DNA of 64,000 bases from Cyanodermella asteris (Eukaryota; Ascomycota; Lecanoromycetes; Ostropales; Stictidaceae): the NCBI GenBank assembly GCA_900618795.1, contig UYJD01000009.1:1185823-1249822 (forward strand), given 5' to 3'. A program made the translations under genes and the position numbers. The notes beneath the pieces are model-generated. The model had not been told where the DNA came from, made no database searches, and saw only the letters and a program-made list of their open reading frames with translations. Positions 9,717-21,229 of this stretch are shown here, one piece after another; position 1 is the first letter of the stretch, and the number at the start of each line of letters is the position of its first letter.

Positions 9717-12260
9717 ATGGCACTGCGTTCAGTATTGTTGCTGCTGGCTGCTTGTCTACATTTGCTTCCCGTCGCCTGTACACCAGTGCCTGCCGGGCAG
9801 GAAAGGGCTCTCAGATTCATCAAGCGAGACTCAACAGGATCCACATTCATCAGCAAAAGAAATACCAGTTCCGACCCATATAACTGCCAAAGTATCTCAA
9901 CTCATCTTTCCTCATCGACCGTCAATGTGTGGGAGCTTCTCGAGGTAGACAAGGCACTTGACGAATTCAACAATTTTGTTCAAAATAACCTCTACTACTG
10001 CGAGGAATGTCGAGGGCAAGCTCATTGCGATCACACAGATCTTCTAGCCTGCGGCCTTGGGATCAAGAGCGCTTCAGAGGACCTCAACAAGCAAGTATTT
10101 AGGTGGGACACAGCGTTGGCGTTGTACTTAGGTGTGAACTCCGGCATTCAGTTCGACGGAACGGATGGCGACAAGGTGTATGACTGCAATGAAGTTGGGA
10201 ATTCTTCCAAAGCACTCGTCATGCTATCAGCAGCGAATAACTTATCGAGATTTATCAGCCAGACGTACGACGCGTTGACGAATGCGGGTCTCCAGTACAT
10301 CGCTCAATCACAAACGATAGCCGATATGTTTGCCCCGGTACCTGACGTGACCGCTGAAAAGTTGTGGGACGGCATCCTCAATTCTCTTACGGGCAGCTTG
10401 CTGGGTGTAATTCCCAGCGTCAGTGATATCGCTGGACCTTCTTTGGACCTTGTTGACGCAATCACTTCTCCATCGAAAGAAAAAGAAGAGAGCGATCTAG
10501 AAGCATCCCCGAATCTGTTGAATGTGATCGGATCTGTCCTCAATCAGACAAGGGATGCTCTGAACTCGACTGCTTATCAGATTTTCCATGACCCCGAAGG
10601 CGTCGAATCCGGCGACGACGTACACCGAAATCTTGTCGACCTCATGCGAGGTGGCAAGCTCGCTCGAATGAACTTCGATACCGACTACAGAGCTCTGTTA
10701 CAGGGTCGATTTGAGAGGGTGATGTTCCAGCACCTCATCCATGTCATATGGTCGGAATTCCAGAAGCCCCCTTACCCGACAACGCCTATAATCACATTTG
10801 CTCCTGGCGACTGCTCAAGTTTGAACTATCAAACAAATTCCTCGGTTCCATTCGGTCTGCACCACATGGATAGATTTGACAGCGGTATCGACTACAATGG
10901 AAACTGTTATTGGCTTTTGGGCATCGGATCTGACAAAATGGCTGTCTGCGACATCATCAAACCAATGCCTGGAGGCACCGTAGGGTTATTTGATGACAAC
11001 CGGGACAAGTTTTCAGGGCTGTCGCTTGCAGATATGATCATCCCTTCCGTAGAAGGATGGATCGCGAACGACAAGATCAATGGCTTCCCTCTCACCAGTG
11101 ACCCCAGCGTAATGCTTGGAGATCTGAGGGCTCCAGGAGCACTCAACATCACCGTCTGTGATTACATGCATAGCCATAAGGTTCCAGGCGATTCGTGCCC
11201 CATCATGTGGAAAACAAAGCCCGGTTTTCCAGACGGCCATTGTGCTACCCAGCTAGCAAATTCAGAGCCGTGGAATTCTTTAATCGAGGATCCGTTCGGC
11301 ACTTCCTGGCAGCCCGGCACATGCAAAGTTGAATGGTGGTGGTTTGACCCTGACTACGGCATCAAAAGTGGTATAAACCCGATCCCATTTGGCTACCAAC
11401 TTCAAATCAACATCAACGATGATGACAACCGTGTTGCTGGCAATGCAGCAAAACAATTTGTGAGGACGACGTGGCAGATCGAGAATTCAAAAATTCCGTA
11501 CAATCTATACCTCAAAATGCCGACGCTCCACCACGACTCTGGCGATTCGATTGAGTTTTGGTACAATGACCAACACTGGTTTTCAAACGATAGCAGTCAA
11601 GAACGAATGTGCGATGAGAGCAAGTGGAACTGGGGTGCAAAACACGGCAAATGTCTTTTCAAGTGTCCCGATCCTGGTCAGAACGGACCGAAGGAGACTT
11701 TGAACAACAAGAATCCTCCTGTTCCAGACGGCTTTCAGACGCCCATCTCATTCGGTCCCGTGGCTAGACACCACTTCGATCAGATCCGGGAACAGCCGCG
11801 CGAACCGCCCAGGGAGAACAATCCCGACCCATATACCACCGATTTCTGCTGGGTACGTATCACGCAGTACGACTGGAACCACGATAATATTCCTGGCTAC
11901 CAATTTCAAGCCTATGTCGGGTATGGCAAAGATGCCAACAACCAAAGCACTATACTGGCTCCGGACTATAATGCGCAAATCCCACTGACGCTGGGTTACA
12001 AAGAGCACGTCTACGGCTTGAGAGGCGAACTGCGCTTGACATTTGACGATAAAGGCTACGCTGATGGAGGGCACGACATGCCTATACATGTCGATTACCT
12101 TGATGGCAACACACTCTTACAGTGGGACACGAATAAGGACAGTGACGGAGATTTTGGTGGTTGTGTACAGGAGATTGCTTGGAAGGATAAAATTGGGATC
12201 AGGCAGTTCTCGTGTCATTTCAAATGCGAAGGGCCGGATCATTACGAACCCCCAACCTGA
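9717..12260 (+). CDS. Large secreted protein of unknown function with a C-terminal duplicated domain
   Basis: Intronless gene of 847 residues. I chose the ATG at 9717 over the in-frame ATG at 9663 because it gives a clean signal peptide, MALRSVLLLLAACLHLLPVAC. Residues about 60-320 look helical, with cysteines in YYCEECRGQAHC. Residues about 360-520 form a Cys/Trp-rich region containing CYWLLGIGS. The last 300 residues hold two related modules, about 536-650 and 711-838. Each opens with C-x-V and a GYQ(L/F)Q strand, then an acidic loop and an aromatic strand, and closes with F-x-C. Several N-x-S/T sequons are present, and no C-terminal membrane anchor is seen. I do not recognise the family; the layout suggests two beta-sandwich modules. 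It could be a wall-associated or host-interaction protein, which is inference only. Confidence 0.8.
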   Translation: MALRSVLLLLAACLHLLPVACTPVPAGQERALRFIKRDSTGSTFISKRNTSSDPYNCQSISTHLSSSTVNVWELLEVDKALDEFNNFVQNNLYYCEECRGQAHCDHTDLLACGLGIKSASEDLNKQVFRWDTALALYLGVNSGIQFDGTDGDKVYDCNEVGNSSKALVMLSAANNLSRFISQTYDALTNAGLQYIAQSQTIADMFAPVPDVTAEKLWDGILNSLTGSLLGVIPSVSDIAGPSLDLVDAITSPSKEKEESDLEASPNLLNVIGSVLNQTRDALNSTAYQIFHDPEGVESGDDVHRNLVDLMRGGKLARMNFDTDYRALLQGRFERVMFQHLIHVIWSEFQKPPYPTTPIITFAPGDCSSLNYQTNSSVPFGLHHMDRFDSGIDYNGNCYWLLGIGSDKMAVCDIIKPMPGGTVGLFDDNRDKFSGLSLADMIIPSVEGWIANDKINGFPLTSDPSVMLGDLRAPGALNITVCDYMHSHKVPGDSCPIMWKTKPGFPDGHCATQLANSEPWNSLIEDPFGTSWQPGTCKVEWWWFDPDYGIKSGINPIPFGYQLQININDDDNRVAGNAAKQFVRTTWQIENSKIPYNLYLKMPTLHHDSGDSIEFWYNDQHWFSNDSSQERMCDESKWNWGAKHGKCLFKCPDPGQNGPKETLNNKNPPVPDGFQTPISFGPVARHHFDQIREQPREPPRENNPDPYTTDFCWVRITQYDWNHDNIPGYQFQAYVGYGKDANNQSTILAPDYNAQIPLTLGYKEHVYGLRGELRLTFDDKGYADGGHDMPIHVDYLDGNTLLQWDTNKDSDGDFGGCVQEIAWKDKIGIRQFSCHFKCEGPDHYEPPT

Positions 12261-12493
12261 CTTATGCCAGCAACGGTCGGGGCCGTTGGACGCCTGGCGC
12301 GTTCGCGGGTTCGACTTTACGATAGGATTGGGTGGGCTCAAGTCTGGCGTTGGGTGTCAATTTGAGATACCGTGCTTTGAAAGTTGCTTTGCGAGTCACG
12401 ACTTACACGTCTGGTTGCTTTATATTCGTCAATCTACTCTTTCAGCTCTCTCCATGTATGAAGCGACTCTGTGCGGGAAGACTGCTTGTCCTT

Positions 12494-13594
12494 TCAAACG
12501 CCACTGCCCGTAGACCGGAGCTTCACCGCCTCACTCTTCTCCCAAGCCTCAATCGTGCTCCGTCGAATCAGCCACACAACCGGCTTTCGGCCCCAATAGC
12601 GATTCTTGAAATCAATCTCCGCAGCCTCGAAGATGAAATTCTGGAAGTCTTCATTGTTGTTGATCTCCTTGCCGAGCTTCTTACGTGCTCGTGTCTCCGA
12701 TTTCATCCCGTGGTTGAATGGATACCAGATATAGGGGCCGTAACCCACCATCTTCTGCCCGTCGCTACCCTCAACCAACTGGTGTTGCTCGATATGAGCC
12801 TGCCAGTCTTCCCAGCAGTCCCAACCGTGTTCGTATAGGTCGATAAGTTTGTTGATCCTCTCTGGGTGCTCGATGATTATCTTGATGCGGATGACGCGCG
12901 TCCATGCGAGGGCGGGCTTGAGGTTGAAGAGACACAAACTGTGCGTGAGCTCTTGGATCAGGAAGTGAACTCGCATCAAGTCTGACTGCTCTTGCACCTT
13001 CCGGTCGATGCAGGCTAGCATGTTGTTCCAATCGTCAGCGGACCACTTACGTGATCGCAAAAGATGATGCTTGAGCTGAGCCTCAGCTTGAAGAACTACG
13101 GCCTCGGCAGGCTTGGATTTCATTGCTTGTAGCTGGATTGGCATATCTTCCACCCGCTTCCTCTTATCCTCTGCCAGCTGATCGATTTGCGCGAAGAAAC
13201 GCTTGTGAGCCTCCCACATGTCCTTTGGAGCATCGGGGTGTTTGTCTTCAAAGTCTCTTCCGATATCGTCAAAATTGAAATTATCATTTTGGCGCTCCGG
13301 TGGAGGCTTGGATTGATAGTATTCATCGTAGAATGCTTTCGTCTCAAACTTGACGTCTTGGCTAGCCCAGGCATCCCATCTCAATGTTCTTTGGTCTTGC
13401 TTGTATCTGAACATCCGATCGAATTGATCTTCCATCAACGGGCGTCCAACAAAGAGACGCTGTATGACACAATGACGCTTCGCCCAGTAGATGATGTGCC
13501 CCGGACACAATGTCCTTGGATCAATAGAGTTGTAAGCTTGGCCTGTGGATGGTCCCGTGTCTTGCCCAGACCGGGGATGTTGCTGCATCAGCAT
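12494..13594 (-). CDS. Conserved-looking fungal protein of unknown function
   Basis: Open frame of 366 codons with a true ATG (a second ATG lies two codons later). The sequence has normal protein composition: charged, rich in Trp, Tyr and Arg, with no signal peptide or membrane segment. Notable stretches are RWDAWASQDVKFETKAFYDE, a charged helix FFAQIDQLAEDKRKRVEDM and the aromatic GYGPYIWYPFNHGMKSETR. Together with the length, these suggest a soluble nuclear or cytosolic protein. I do not recognise a domain. Its stop lies about 230 bases from the stop of the secreted-protein gene, so the two genes converge. A short additional intron cannot be excluded. Confidence 0.65.
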   Translation of the reverse strand: MLMQQHPRSGQDTGPSTGQAYNSIDPRTLCPGHIIYWAKRHCVIQRLFVGRPLMEDQFDRMFRYKQDQRTLRWDAWASQDVKFETKAFYDEYYQSKPPPERQNDNFNFDDIGRDFEDKHPDAPKDMWEAHKRFFAQIDQLAEDKRKRVEDMPIQLQAMKSKPAEAVVLQAEAQLKHHLLRSRKWSADDWNNMLACIDRKVQEQSDLMRVHFLIQELTHSLCLFNLKPALAWTRVIRIKIIIEHPERINKLIDLYEHGWDCWEDWQAHIEQHQLVEGSDGQKMVGYGPYIWYPFNHGMKSETRARKKLGKEINNNEDFQNFIFEAAEIDFKNRYWGRKPVVWLIRRSTIEAWEKSEAVKLRSTGSGV

Positions 13595-14248
13595 GTGTTA
13601 TCGTTGACAAACCCGTCACTGTGAGTATTTGATGCTATGGAAAGATGACTGAAGGGTGTTATACTTGAGATGATCGACAGGGTGTTGTGCAACTAATGCA
13701 AAGTACATAAGGACTTTCAGGAGTCTTTGGCGCACGAAGCCACTGTTGAAGTGATGTTTGATCAAGGAAACAAAGTGAGTCGCTCCTGACGTTTTGCTCA
13801 GGGGCACATTGTGCAATCAAGAGCTGACGCTGATCCGGCAGCGACGAGTCTGTTCACCTTGAGAGTGACTGTCGCCAAGAATACAGCACGCAGAAACACG
13901 CTCGATCGGCCGATTTTGTGTGGTGTCCAAAGCTGTGAAAGGTTCCGATTCACGTCCTTGTCTTTCACAATTCGATCACCGATCACTCACGCTGTGTATA
14001 TCCGGATCTTGCTCCCGGATGGTCATTGAAAAATTGTATTGTTACCGTGGCGAAAAAACCTCGCTCGGATGCCATTCGCGCAACCTGTTGCCGTCGCAAC
14101 GCGTTTCTATGGTACAAGTATAGAATGCAGGAGACCTCCTCATGCTTATTTTATCCCTCTCCCGCGATGCAGCCGGTCGGAACCAAACGCCACTGACGCC
14201 TCGAGAGCAGAGTCAATATTATAACATCATACAACCCTTTCCGCCTCT
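13595..14248. other. Intergenic upstream of the 366-residue gene
   Basis: About 650 bases holding the promoter of the minus-strand gene on the left and the 3' region of TIM23 on the right. Short open frames of about 60-70 codons show nothing recognisable. Confidence 0.5.
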
Positions 14249-14984
14249 TCAAACAAGCGATTTTCGAACGCCCTAAAATTTTGTTAGCTTGAAACTCGGA
14301 AATGTGCCATTACAAACATACTGTCCAGCCTGCCGCGATCGCGGCAACAATACCGCCTGAAATCATCATCGGCCGCAACCCTCTCGTACTCTTGAACACC
14401 ATACCACTGATGGCACCTGCTGTAATGCTGTTTGCCCAGTCATGCTTTCCTCTGTAATAACCGATCGTGGAGTTGATGCAGTTGTAGGTGAGAGCGACTA
14501 CGCCCGCAGAGTTGCCCAGGAATGGGCCTCTCCTCGTTACTGAGTTAAGGACTGTGTTAAGCTGGAGACGAAAGGGGGCTCCAGCCGGTGTCCTCCTCGT
14601 GCCTTCGATAAATCCCCATAGCCCTCCTAACGACAGCCCTGCAATATATGTTGTACCAGTACCGTAGCAAAGGTCATCTGACCACCCTCGTGACGGAAGC
14701 GCTGACTGGGCGCCGGGCAGGTCAGAAAGGGCGCTGTCGTCGAGAGTGAGATAGTCAAGGGAGGTAGCATCAAGGCCGGCTAGAGGATGTAACTGTGATA
14801 GCTTGCTGATGGCATCTGTGTTGAGAAGGGCGGAGGAGTCTTGGGCTTCGAAAGAGTTGGAGAAAGACGAGGTTGGAGCGGTGTCTTGAAGGGCTGCTGA
14901 GCCCCCCGACGGCGAGTTGGAGTCGGTCGCCGTGCTCTTTGAGCCACCGGACGACTTTCCAGTCAGCGTGTCCCAGAGACCCAT
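14249..14984 (-). CDS. tim23: TIM23, channel subunit of the mitochondrial inner-membrane presequence translocase
   Basis: Core of the TIM23 complex, importing presequence proteins across the inner membrane. Exons in coding order are 14984-14322 and a 24-nt terminal exon 14272-14249, giving 228 residues. The terminal exon was placed by the GTATGT donor and TTTTAG acceptor. It replaces an abrupt end after GWT with GVRKSLV, matching the usual fungal Tim23 tail. The N-terminal half is the Ser/Gly-rich receptor domain with QLHPLAGLDATSLDYL. The second half is the Tim17/Tim22/Tim23 fold with four membrane helices, starting YIAGLSLGGLWGFIEG and including RRGPFLGNSAGVVALTYN and GAISGMVFKSTRGLRPM. The start MGLWDTLTG is preferred to an in-frame ATG eight codons upstream. 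The gene diverges from Trm732 over about 360 bases. Confidence 0.93.
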
Positions 14985-15341
14985 TGTTGCGCACCCAAAA
15001 GTTGTCAAGCGATAGTTGGAGAGATGGCTGCAGACTTCGCCATTGGGACATGACGGAGCATGGCAAAAAAGTTGCGGATCGGGTAATATTTACGCCGCGG
15101 CATCACAAATTCGTTTTCGGGCCGCAACGAATGAGCACGACGAGATCGAGAAAAAATTCCCAGCCGCCCTTTGCCTCAGGCAAGATCCGGTGTGCTTGTC
15201 AGGTCTTGTGCAGTCCGATCGGGGATCGAAATATGAACATGCACAGGTAAATTTATTGCTGAACTGTTTCTGGCAGGACCGTCGGAAACAACACCACTTC
15301 CCCAGAAGTCAATACAACCGGGCAAAATCTCAGATCTCGGC

Positions 15342-18300
15342 ATGGACTCTCCCGGAAACGTTCTGCCTGAGGCAGAGCTTCGACGTATAAATAGAGATGT
15401 CCTGTCTTCGCTGTCAAAGGACCCAAGGCCGGATGTGGAACGACTGGGAACTCTGCTTTACGACATCCTGCGGACGACAGAGGAGGTGCGCCTGGATAAC
15501 ACTCATCGTGCGTTGGCTTGTGATGCGCTATGCGGGATCCTTAAACATGGCTCATCTTCTCTCAACACAGACTTGAGAGAGGTCTGCACCAGTCCGGCGA
15601 TTTGGAACCGGATTCTAGCCATGTATTTTGACCGGTATAATGACGCCCGATCCCGACCCCTGAAGCAAATTCTTGAAACCTTGATCCGAATCTTACAAGT
15701 AATATACACCAATAACACCACAAGAGGTCAAGCATGCGTTGATCACGCGATCCAAAAATGCATTGACAACCTTTCGGACGAGAACAATCCTGGATTTGTG
15801 CGACCAGCGATGTTTGTGTTGGACAATCTCCTGACCAAAAATTTGACTCGGAATGTTCAAGTAGTACAGTCTGCTGCCAAAAACATGACCAAGTTTCCGA
15901 CGCCGACTTCTTTCTCCAATTCCGAGTTTTTCGTCTACGTTATACTTTATTGGGCAAGAAATCCGGACATTGCTCCAGTCTCGGGTAGACTCCTGATTTC
16001 ACTGTGCAAAGACATCACGTCACTCAATGAAGCATCTTTGTCTGAAAATGGAGACCCCGGCGGTGCCACACCTGCTATTTGGGTAGGTCCTGTACGATCT
16101 TTTCTTGACGAGTTCCCAAACTTGATAGGGATATTGGAAAAAGATATTCTTCCCGGTTTGCTTCGCCTGAGTACAACCGCAAGCATGGCGCTTCTACGGG
16201 AGCTGCCGTTCAAAGCATTGATACATGAGGACACAAGATCCGTGACAGAGACAGACATAAGGCTCTGTCTTCTGTTACTTCGGATCAATCACGAGATCCC
16301 TTTTGCTGATTTTGATGGTACGTATTTTCCGTCACATGCTTGCCGAGAAAACTAAAACAGTGGTAGATGTATTCTCCGACATCAGCTCCACCCAAGAAGA
16401 CGTATCGAGCATTGCAGGACTCACCGTGAGTGAGCACATTTGTGTCACCTTGCTTTACAACAGCAGCCCCGACATAAAACTAGCTGCCCTATCCATCCTC
16501 ACTTCCCCCAAAGCGGCTGCGCAGCCATTGAGCGAAAGCGTCGTGCTCGAGCTATCAAAACGAGTTTGGGACTTCTTTGACGAGACAGATGCAAGGATAC
16601 GGAACGATTACTTGTCGTTGATGAGGCGGTTATTCGTCAAGATAGAGGCGATATCGCTTCGCCTCAGCAAGCTCGAATCAGGCTCGCTGTCTCAGAATGG
16701 TCGACACGTCAGCAAGGTCTGGCCGACTGACAATGCTCCTGAGCTTCGAAGGATGCTTATTCACAATGTGCGGTTTTTGGGGACATGTCTTCGTCGTGTC
16801 ACAACTGAGCTTGTTCCTACTGCTTCATACCAGCGCCACATACTTGCGCTTAAGACCCTTCAATACATCTACAACCTGAATATTCCAGATTCGGTGACTG
16901 AGGTATGCTCTAATGTAAACCCCTTTGGAACATTGACTCTAACCACTATCTATGCAGATCGTACCGGAACTCAGACCAGACAGATGGCTGATCCGGTCTT
17001 TGCTGGATCTGCTGATGGACCCTTTCGAAGATGTTCGCTCTACAGCCACAGGATTGTTAGTGACTCTCGGCCCTGATAGCGACCTGCTGGAAACAGCTCT
17101 CATCAACGCGACCCGTTTAATGCGTGCCAGTGGGAGAGCTGACCACGCCGATGGGTATGGTCGGCTTGTTGAAGTCTATGAACTGAGAAGGGCTACCAGC
17201 TTTTCTCTTATCGTCAACCGGGTAACGCCCGTGACAGTCGACGAGCAGGCCCATGTATACAGTAATAGCACTCTCGACCTAATAGATGAGGTGGACCAGC
17301 TTGTGGTACTTGCCCAAGCGGACCTTGAGCGCGCCGTCTCTGATGCGCCGCTGCATGGCAAGGTCATTGCTCTAAAGTACGCGATTCAAATTGATCTCTG
17401 TTTCTCAAATACTAACTCTGTCAGATACCTCATCTCCTCGTCGAAGAGCTCAAGCTACCCGCTGACTTCTACAGAAGCTCATCAGCACCAGGACGTTTTA
17501 GACGATGCGGCGCAATTTACCATCAATTCTTCGACTTCCGTGACATCGAGAGAAACGGTTCTGGCAATGAAGGTCTCTCGAACCTGTGACGAAATATGGA
17601 AGCTTGTTCACCCGATTCTCTGTATCGATTCTCCCAAAGGAACCAATTTCTTAGCTGGTGACGAAGAGAACTCCCCGGATTTAGGAATCAAAGACACTCT
17701 ATCCTACGCATGGCGGGCTTTGAAGGAGTCATCGCTCCTTCTGAGGGCTGCGATGGCGCTTGCTTGGAAAGGCGCAGGTATTGACACCTCGACGATGCAG
17801 AGTATTGGAAACTCGTTGTTCGTGCAACTAGCACAACTTCGGCATCGAGGTGCCTTCTCGGCAGTGGCACAAACCTACGCAGCTTTCTGTGCTCACTGCA
17901 CCAGCTCATCTTCACCAGAGACTCGCAACTTACTGGTCCTGCTATATGAGGATACTCTTGCTTGTATACAGAAAAAGTCAACGGCACTCACGCGGCGATC
18001 GGCTGGTCTGCCCGCATTGATAGTCGGCTTGCTTTGTGCAAAGCCAGGCAAAGGCCTGACAGATCGAATTTTGGGAGATCTGCTGAACATAGCACAAATG
18101 CCAATCGGTAACGGCGTCACGAGCCAATTGCCTCAGGTACATGCTCTGAATTGCCTGAAAGACGTCTTCACTAATACGAAGCTCGGTCCTGCTACTGAGA
18201 CCTTCTTCTCGCAATCTTTTGCCATCGCTGTTGACTGTATTGACAAAGATCTGTAAGTGTGTCGGACTGTCAAAGTCAAGAATAGATACTAACAGCCACT

Positions 18301-20493
18301 AGATGGGCCATGCGAAACTCAGGGCTTATGCTCCTCAAAGCTCTGCTGGTCAGGCTCGAAGAGGGTCGAGCTAACAGCAACGCGCTCTACCAACAACCCC
18401 GACGAGGCCAATTTTCCAAAACCGCCCATGCCAAACACCCCGAGCTAGCACATATCGTACTGGGTCTTTTGAAAGGAGCAACCGATGGTACAGATGTAGA
18501 TCCGACGTCACGGCAACAAGAACGCCTTATTGAGAAGACTTTCCCCGCTATCGAAGCCATCGAGCGGGTTGGCGTGCCAATTGAGTCTGAAGGTGCGGTC
18601 AAAAAACTGCTTCTCCAGCATCTTGGCGGCACGGTGTGGGCAATGCGAAGCAAGGCGGCAGGGTGTCTGGCTTTGCTGCTACGCGAAGACGAAATGCTCT
18701 CGTATTGTGTGTCGGCTGTTCAGCCATTGACTGGCAACGCAGTTGCTCCTTCAACCAACCAGTTACATGGCAGCATGCTATTGATAAAGTATGCTCTCCG
18801 CGAGGGCCGCATTCGCACTCGGCGTGAAGATCTCGCTCAAATTTTGATCAACAACTTCGAGGTCTACTTGTCCAGTACAGCCAGCATGTCCGTTCACGAC
18901 ATCTATCATGAGAATATGATCAATCTGATCAAGAGTTTGCCCCTCAATGACGCCTCAGCAGCGCAGTACTCTCAACTCCACGGCTTGGACCTGGCGGCAG
19001 AGGACTTCCTTGCTAATTACGAGACACTCTCGCGAGATGGACTTTCATCGGACAAACGAGCCGTTTCATATTCTCTTGCATATGCCACCTACTTGAAAAA
19101 GGATTTCATTCACGTTCGCGAAGTGTTGGACCGCTGTTTCTCCGACGGAAACTTGGCGTTCATTGGTGCGCTTGATGCGCTGCGAGATCTTGGTGCTCGG
19201 CTCCATGTCCCGGATCTGTGCGACTTGCTCGGACTCGTTAGCAAGAATGTTGGCGCGCTAGAAGCGGACGGAGCGAACACTCTACTGAGCTATCTTGCAG
19301 ACACCGTCCCTGCTTCGCTGCGGGGCTGGAGTCGTCCAGACCAACAGGACGTTGCAAACAGGTTGGCACAGTTTAACTGGACTTTGCTTCTTCATTCTTG
19401 CAGGGATACTGCTGTTTATAATGCACTTATCGTCTCTTTTGGCGTGGTATCTGGAGCCCATTACAGCTTAGATTTCGGCGGAAGTGCAGAGACGAGGAAG
19501 TCACTGAAAGCGTGGTGCGCTATGCTGCAAACTGCAATGAAAGAGGAAACGGTTAGTCTAACTACGGCAGATAAACGTACGCGATCATCTACTAACTGAT
19601 TACAGGACGTTGACGTTCGTGAAGCAGCCATCGACTCAGTGGTCAAATTCATCGAAGCTGCAGCCATAAACACCATTCCTGGCCCTTTACTGCCCGGCAT
19701 AATTTTTGTCTTGCTGGTGATGCACGACGGCCTCGTTGATGACGATGAAGACATTCGAATCAAGGCTGCCGAATGCGCTTCATGGGCGCTAGCAGCCATT
19801 GGAGAGCCGAATCTGACACGAACAAGCGATCTGTCTCCCGCGGCCGCTCGTCGGGACCTTGTCGCTCTGTTCGAAGCCAAAGCCTCGGCATCCATCTTCT
19901 TCTTCGAACCTAGCATGCGGCCTTCCGAGTTTCTCGCCAAACAAGCTCTCATGCGGACTATTGGCTGCGATCTCGATTCCCTGTGCACGACGCCGTTTTC
20001 CGATAGGTTACAACAAGCCGAAGACAAGGCCACAGTACTGTTCGATGAGGAGAAGCAGAACTTATTCATTGATGACTACCAAGAATCGAAAATATGGGCG
20101 CAGATTGCCAAGAGGTCCAGTCAGGCTGCGCGCCTCCTGTTAGAAGATCACATAAAGTGGGTCGCAGATGCGCTCAAATTTGTCGTGGCTCGGTTGAGGT
20201 CCGTCGACAAAGATTGGTCACAAGGACCATTGGGTACCTTTTCGCGTGCGGACATCTTCCTGCTGCTGGCCAGGCTCTTACTTTGTACTGATGTTCTCCT
20301 CCATGGGTCGCGATCCGAGTCGAAGCCAACAACCACGTCTGTGAAAGAGATCGAGTGGACGTTGGCCGACCTGAAACGAATCTGTGGCGACGACCATCGC
20401 TTGCTCACAGGCATGTCTGAGGAGCTGTACCTGCTACTCAGAGCTGCCTCATCATCGGCTGCGAAACCAGTCGAAAATGCGGGGGCCCCGTGA
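15342..20493 (+). CDS. trm732: tRNA 2'-O-methyltransferase subunit Trm732 / THADA homolog (DUF2428)
   Basis: Large armadillo/HEAT-type partner of the Trm7 methyltransferase, needed for Cm32 in the anticodon loop of certain tRNAs. Exons: 15342-16317, 16361-16902, 16958-17376, 17425-18252, 18303-19551 and 19606-20493. They total 4902 nt, giving 1633 residues. The DUF2428/THADA core is clear around residues 800-950: LTRRSAGLPALIVGLLCAKP, SQLPQVHALNCLKDVFTNTK, then DLWAMRNSGLMLLKALL across an intron. The flanking sequence is helical repeat throughout. The 48-nt intron 17377-17424 contains a perfect TACTAAC. It has no in-frame stop, so retention would add 16 residues without breaking the frame. 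The intron at 19552 also carries TACTAAC. The start ATG gives MDSPGNVLPEAELRR; no upstream in-frame extension is needed. Confidence 0.88.
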
Positions 20494-20646
20494 TCGGATC
20501 CTGGGATCACAGGTTTCATTGTCCGATTGTGCCTGACAATACCCTCAGAGGCCGACAAGGACAGACCGCAAAAGCTCCAAAATACAGTGGGGAAGCTAGC
20601 TGCCTCTAGCTATTACTGTCGGTCATCGCAGTCTCGATCACGCGTG

Positions 20647-21229
20647 ATGGTTGAGATGATGGCAGGCAGCCATATAAACGAATGGGCATCCACCACCACA
20701 ACGAGCATCACTTCTATCCTTACGGGTACCCCAAATAGCTTACTCTATGCCCCGTTCCCACAAGCGACCATCATAGCATCTCTAACCTACATCAATTATC
20801 CTCCAGACTACTACGGTCAGGCGTCGCCTACATCATTTCCAGTCCCTCGCCCTCACTGAGCTCGACGCCGTGATCGTCGGTTCTACAGGCAGCATCATCG
20901 AAGCCTACACACTCGTTCAAGCACCACCACCAGCCCTTTACTCAATGTTGACTGGGGATGATCCGATTACGATGATGCAGCTGGTCAAGTCTCGATTGGG
21001 ATATGACGCATGGACGAAGGCCGAGAAGGCAAGCCTGTGGCTGACGCTCGTCTTGATGATCTTGACAACGTTGGCGGCGCTGTTTTTCCTGGTTTTCATC
21101 TTGCGGAAGCGGAGGACTTATTGTGCAGCTCATGAGCAGATGCATACGTTGTGTCAGCAGAGGAGGCAGGAGTTATGGCGGCAGAGCAGCTTGGCGAGAT
21201 ATCCTGATTCGGGACAATTCCAGGCATGA
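20647..21229 (+). CDS. Small single-pass membrane protein, unknown function
   Basis: Proposed two-exon gene, 20647-20815 and 20889-21229, giving 169 residues. The second part is clearly protein-like: WLTLVLMILTTLAALFFLVF forms one transmembrane helix, followed by a basic KRRTY and a charged cytosolic tail. The first part is Thr/Ser-rich (TTTTSITSILTGTP) with INYPPDYY. The two parts are in different frames. The only splice pair I found that joins them is GTCAGG...TTCTACAG (73 nt), giving YYGSIIEAYTLV. The donor is weak, so the junction is uncertain. No family is recognised. The layout resembles small Ser/Thr-rich plasma-membrane sensors or lineage-specific proteins, which is inference. Confidence 0.5.

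Noticed and set aside
12296-12330. GGGTTCGACT resembling a tRNA B box
   Set aside because: No A box or acceptor stem in the preceding 70 bases.
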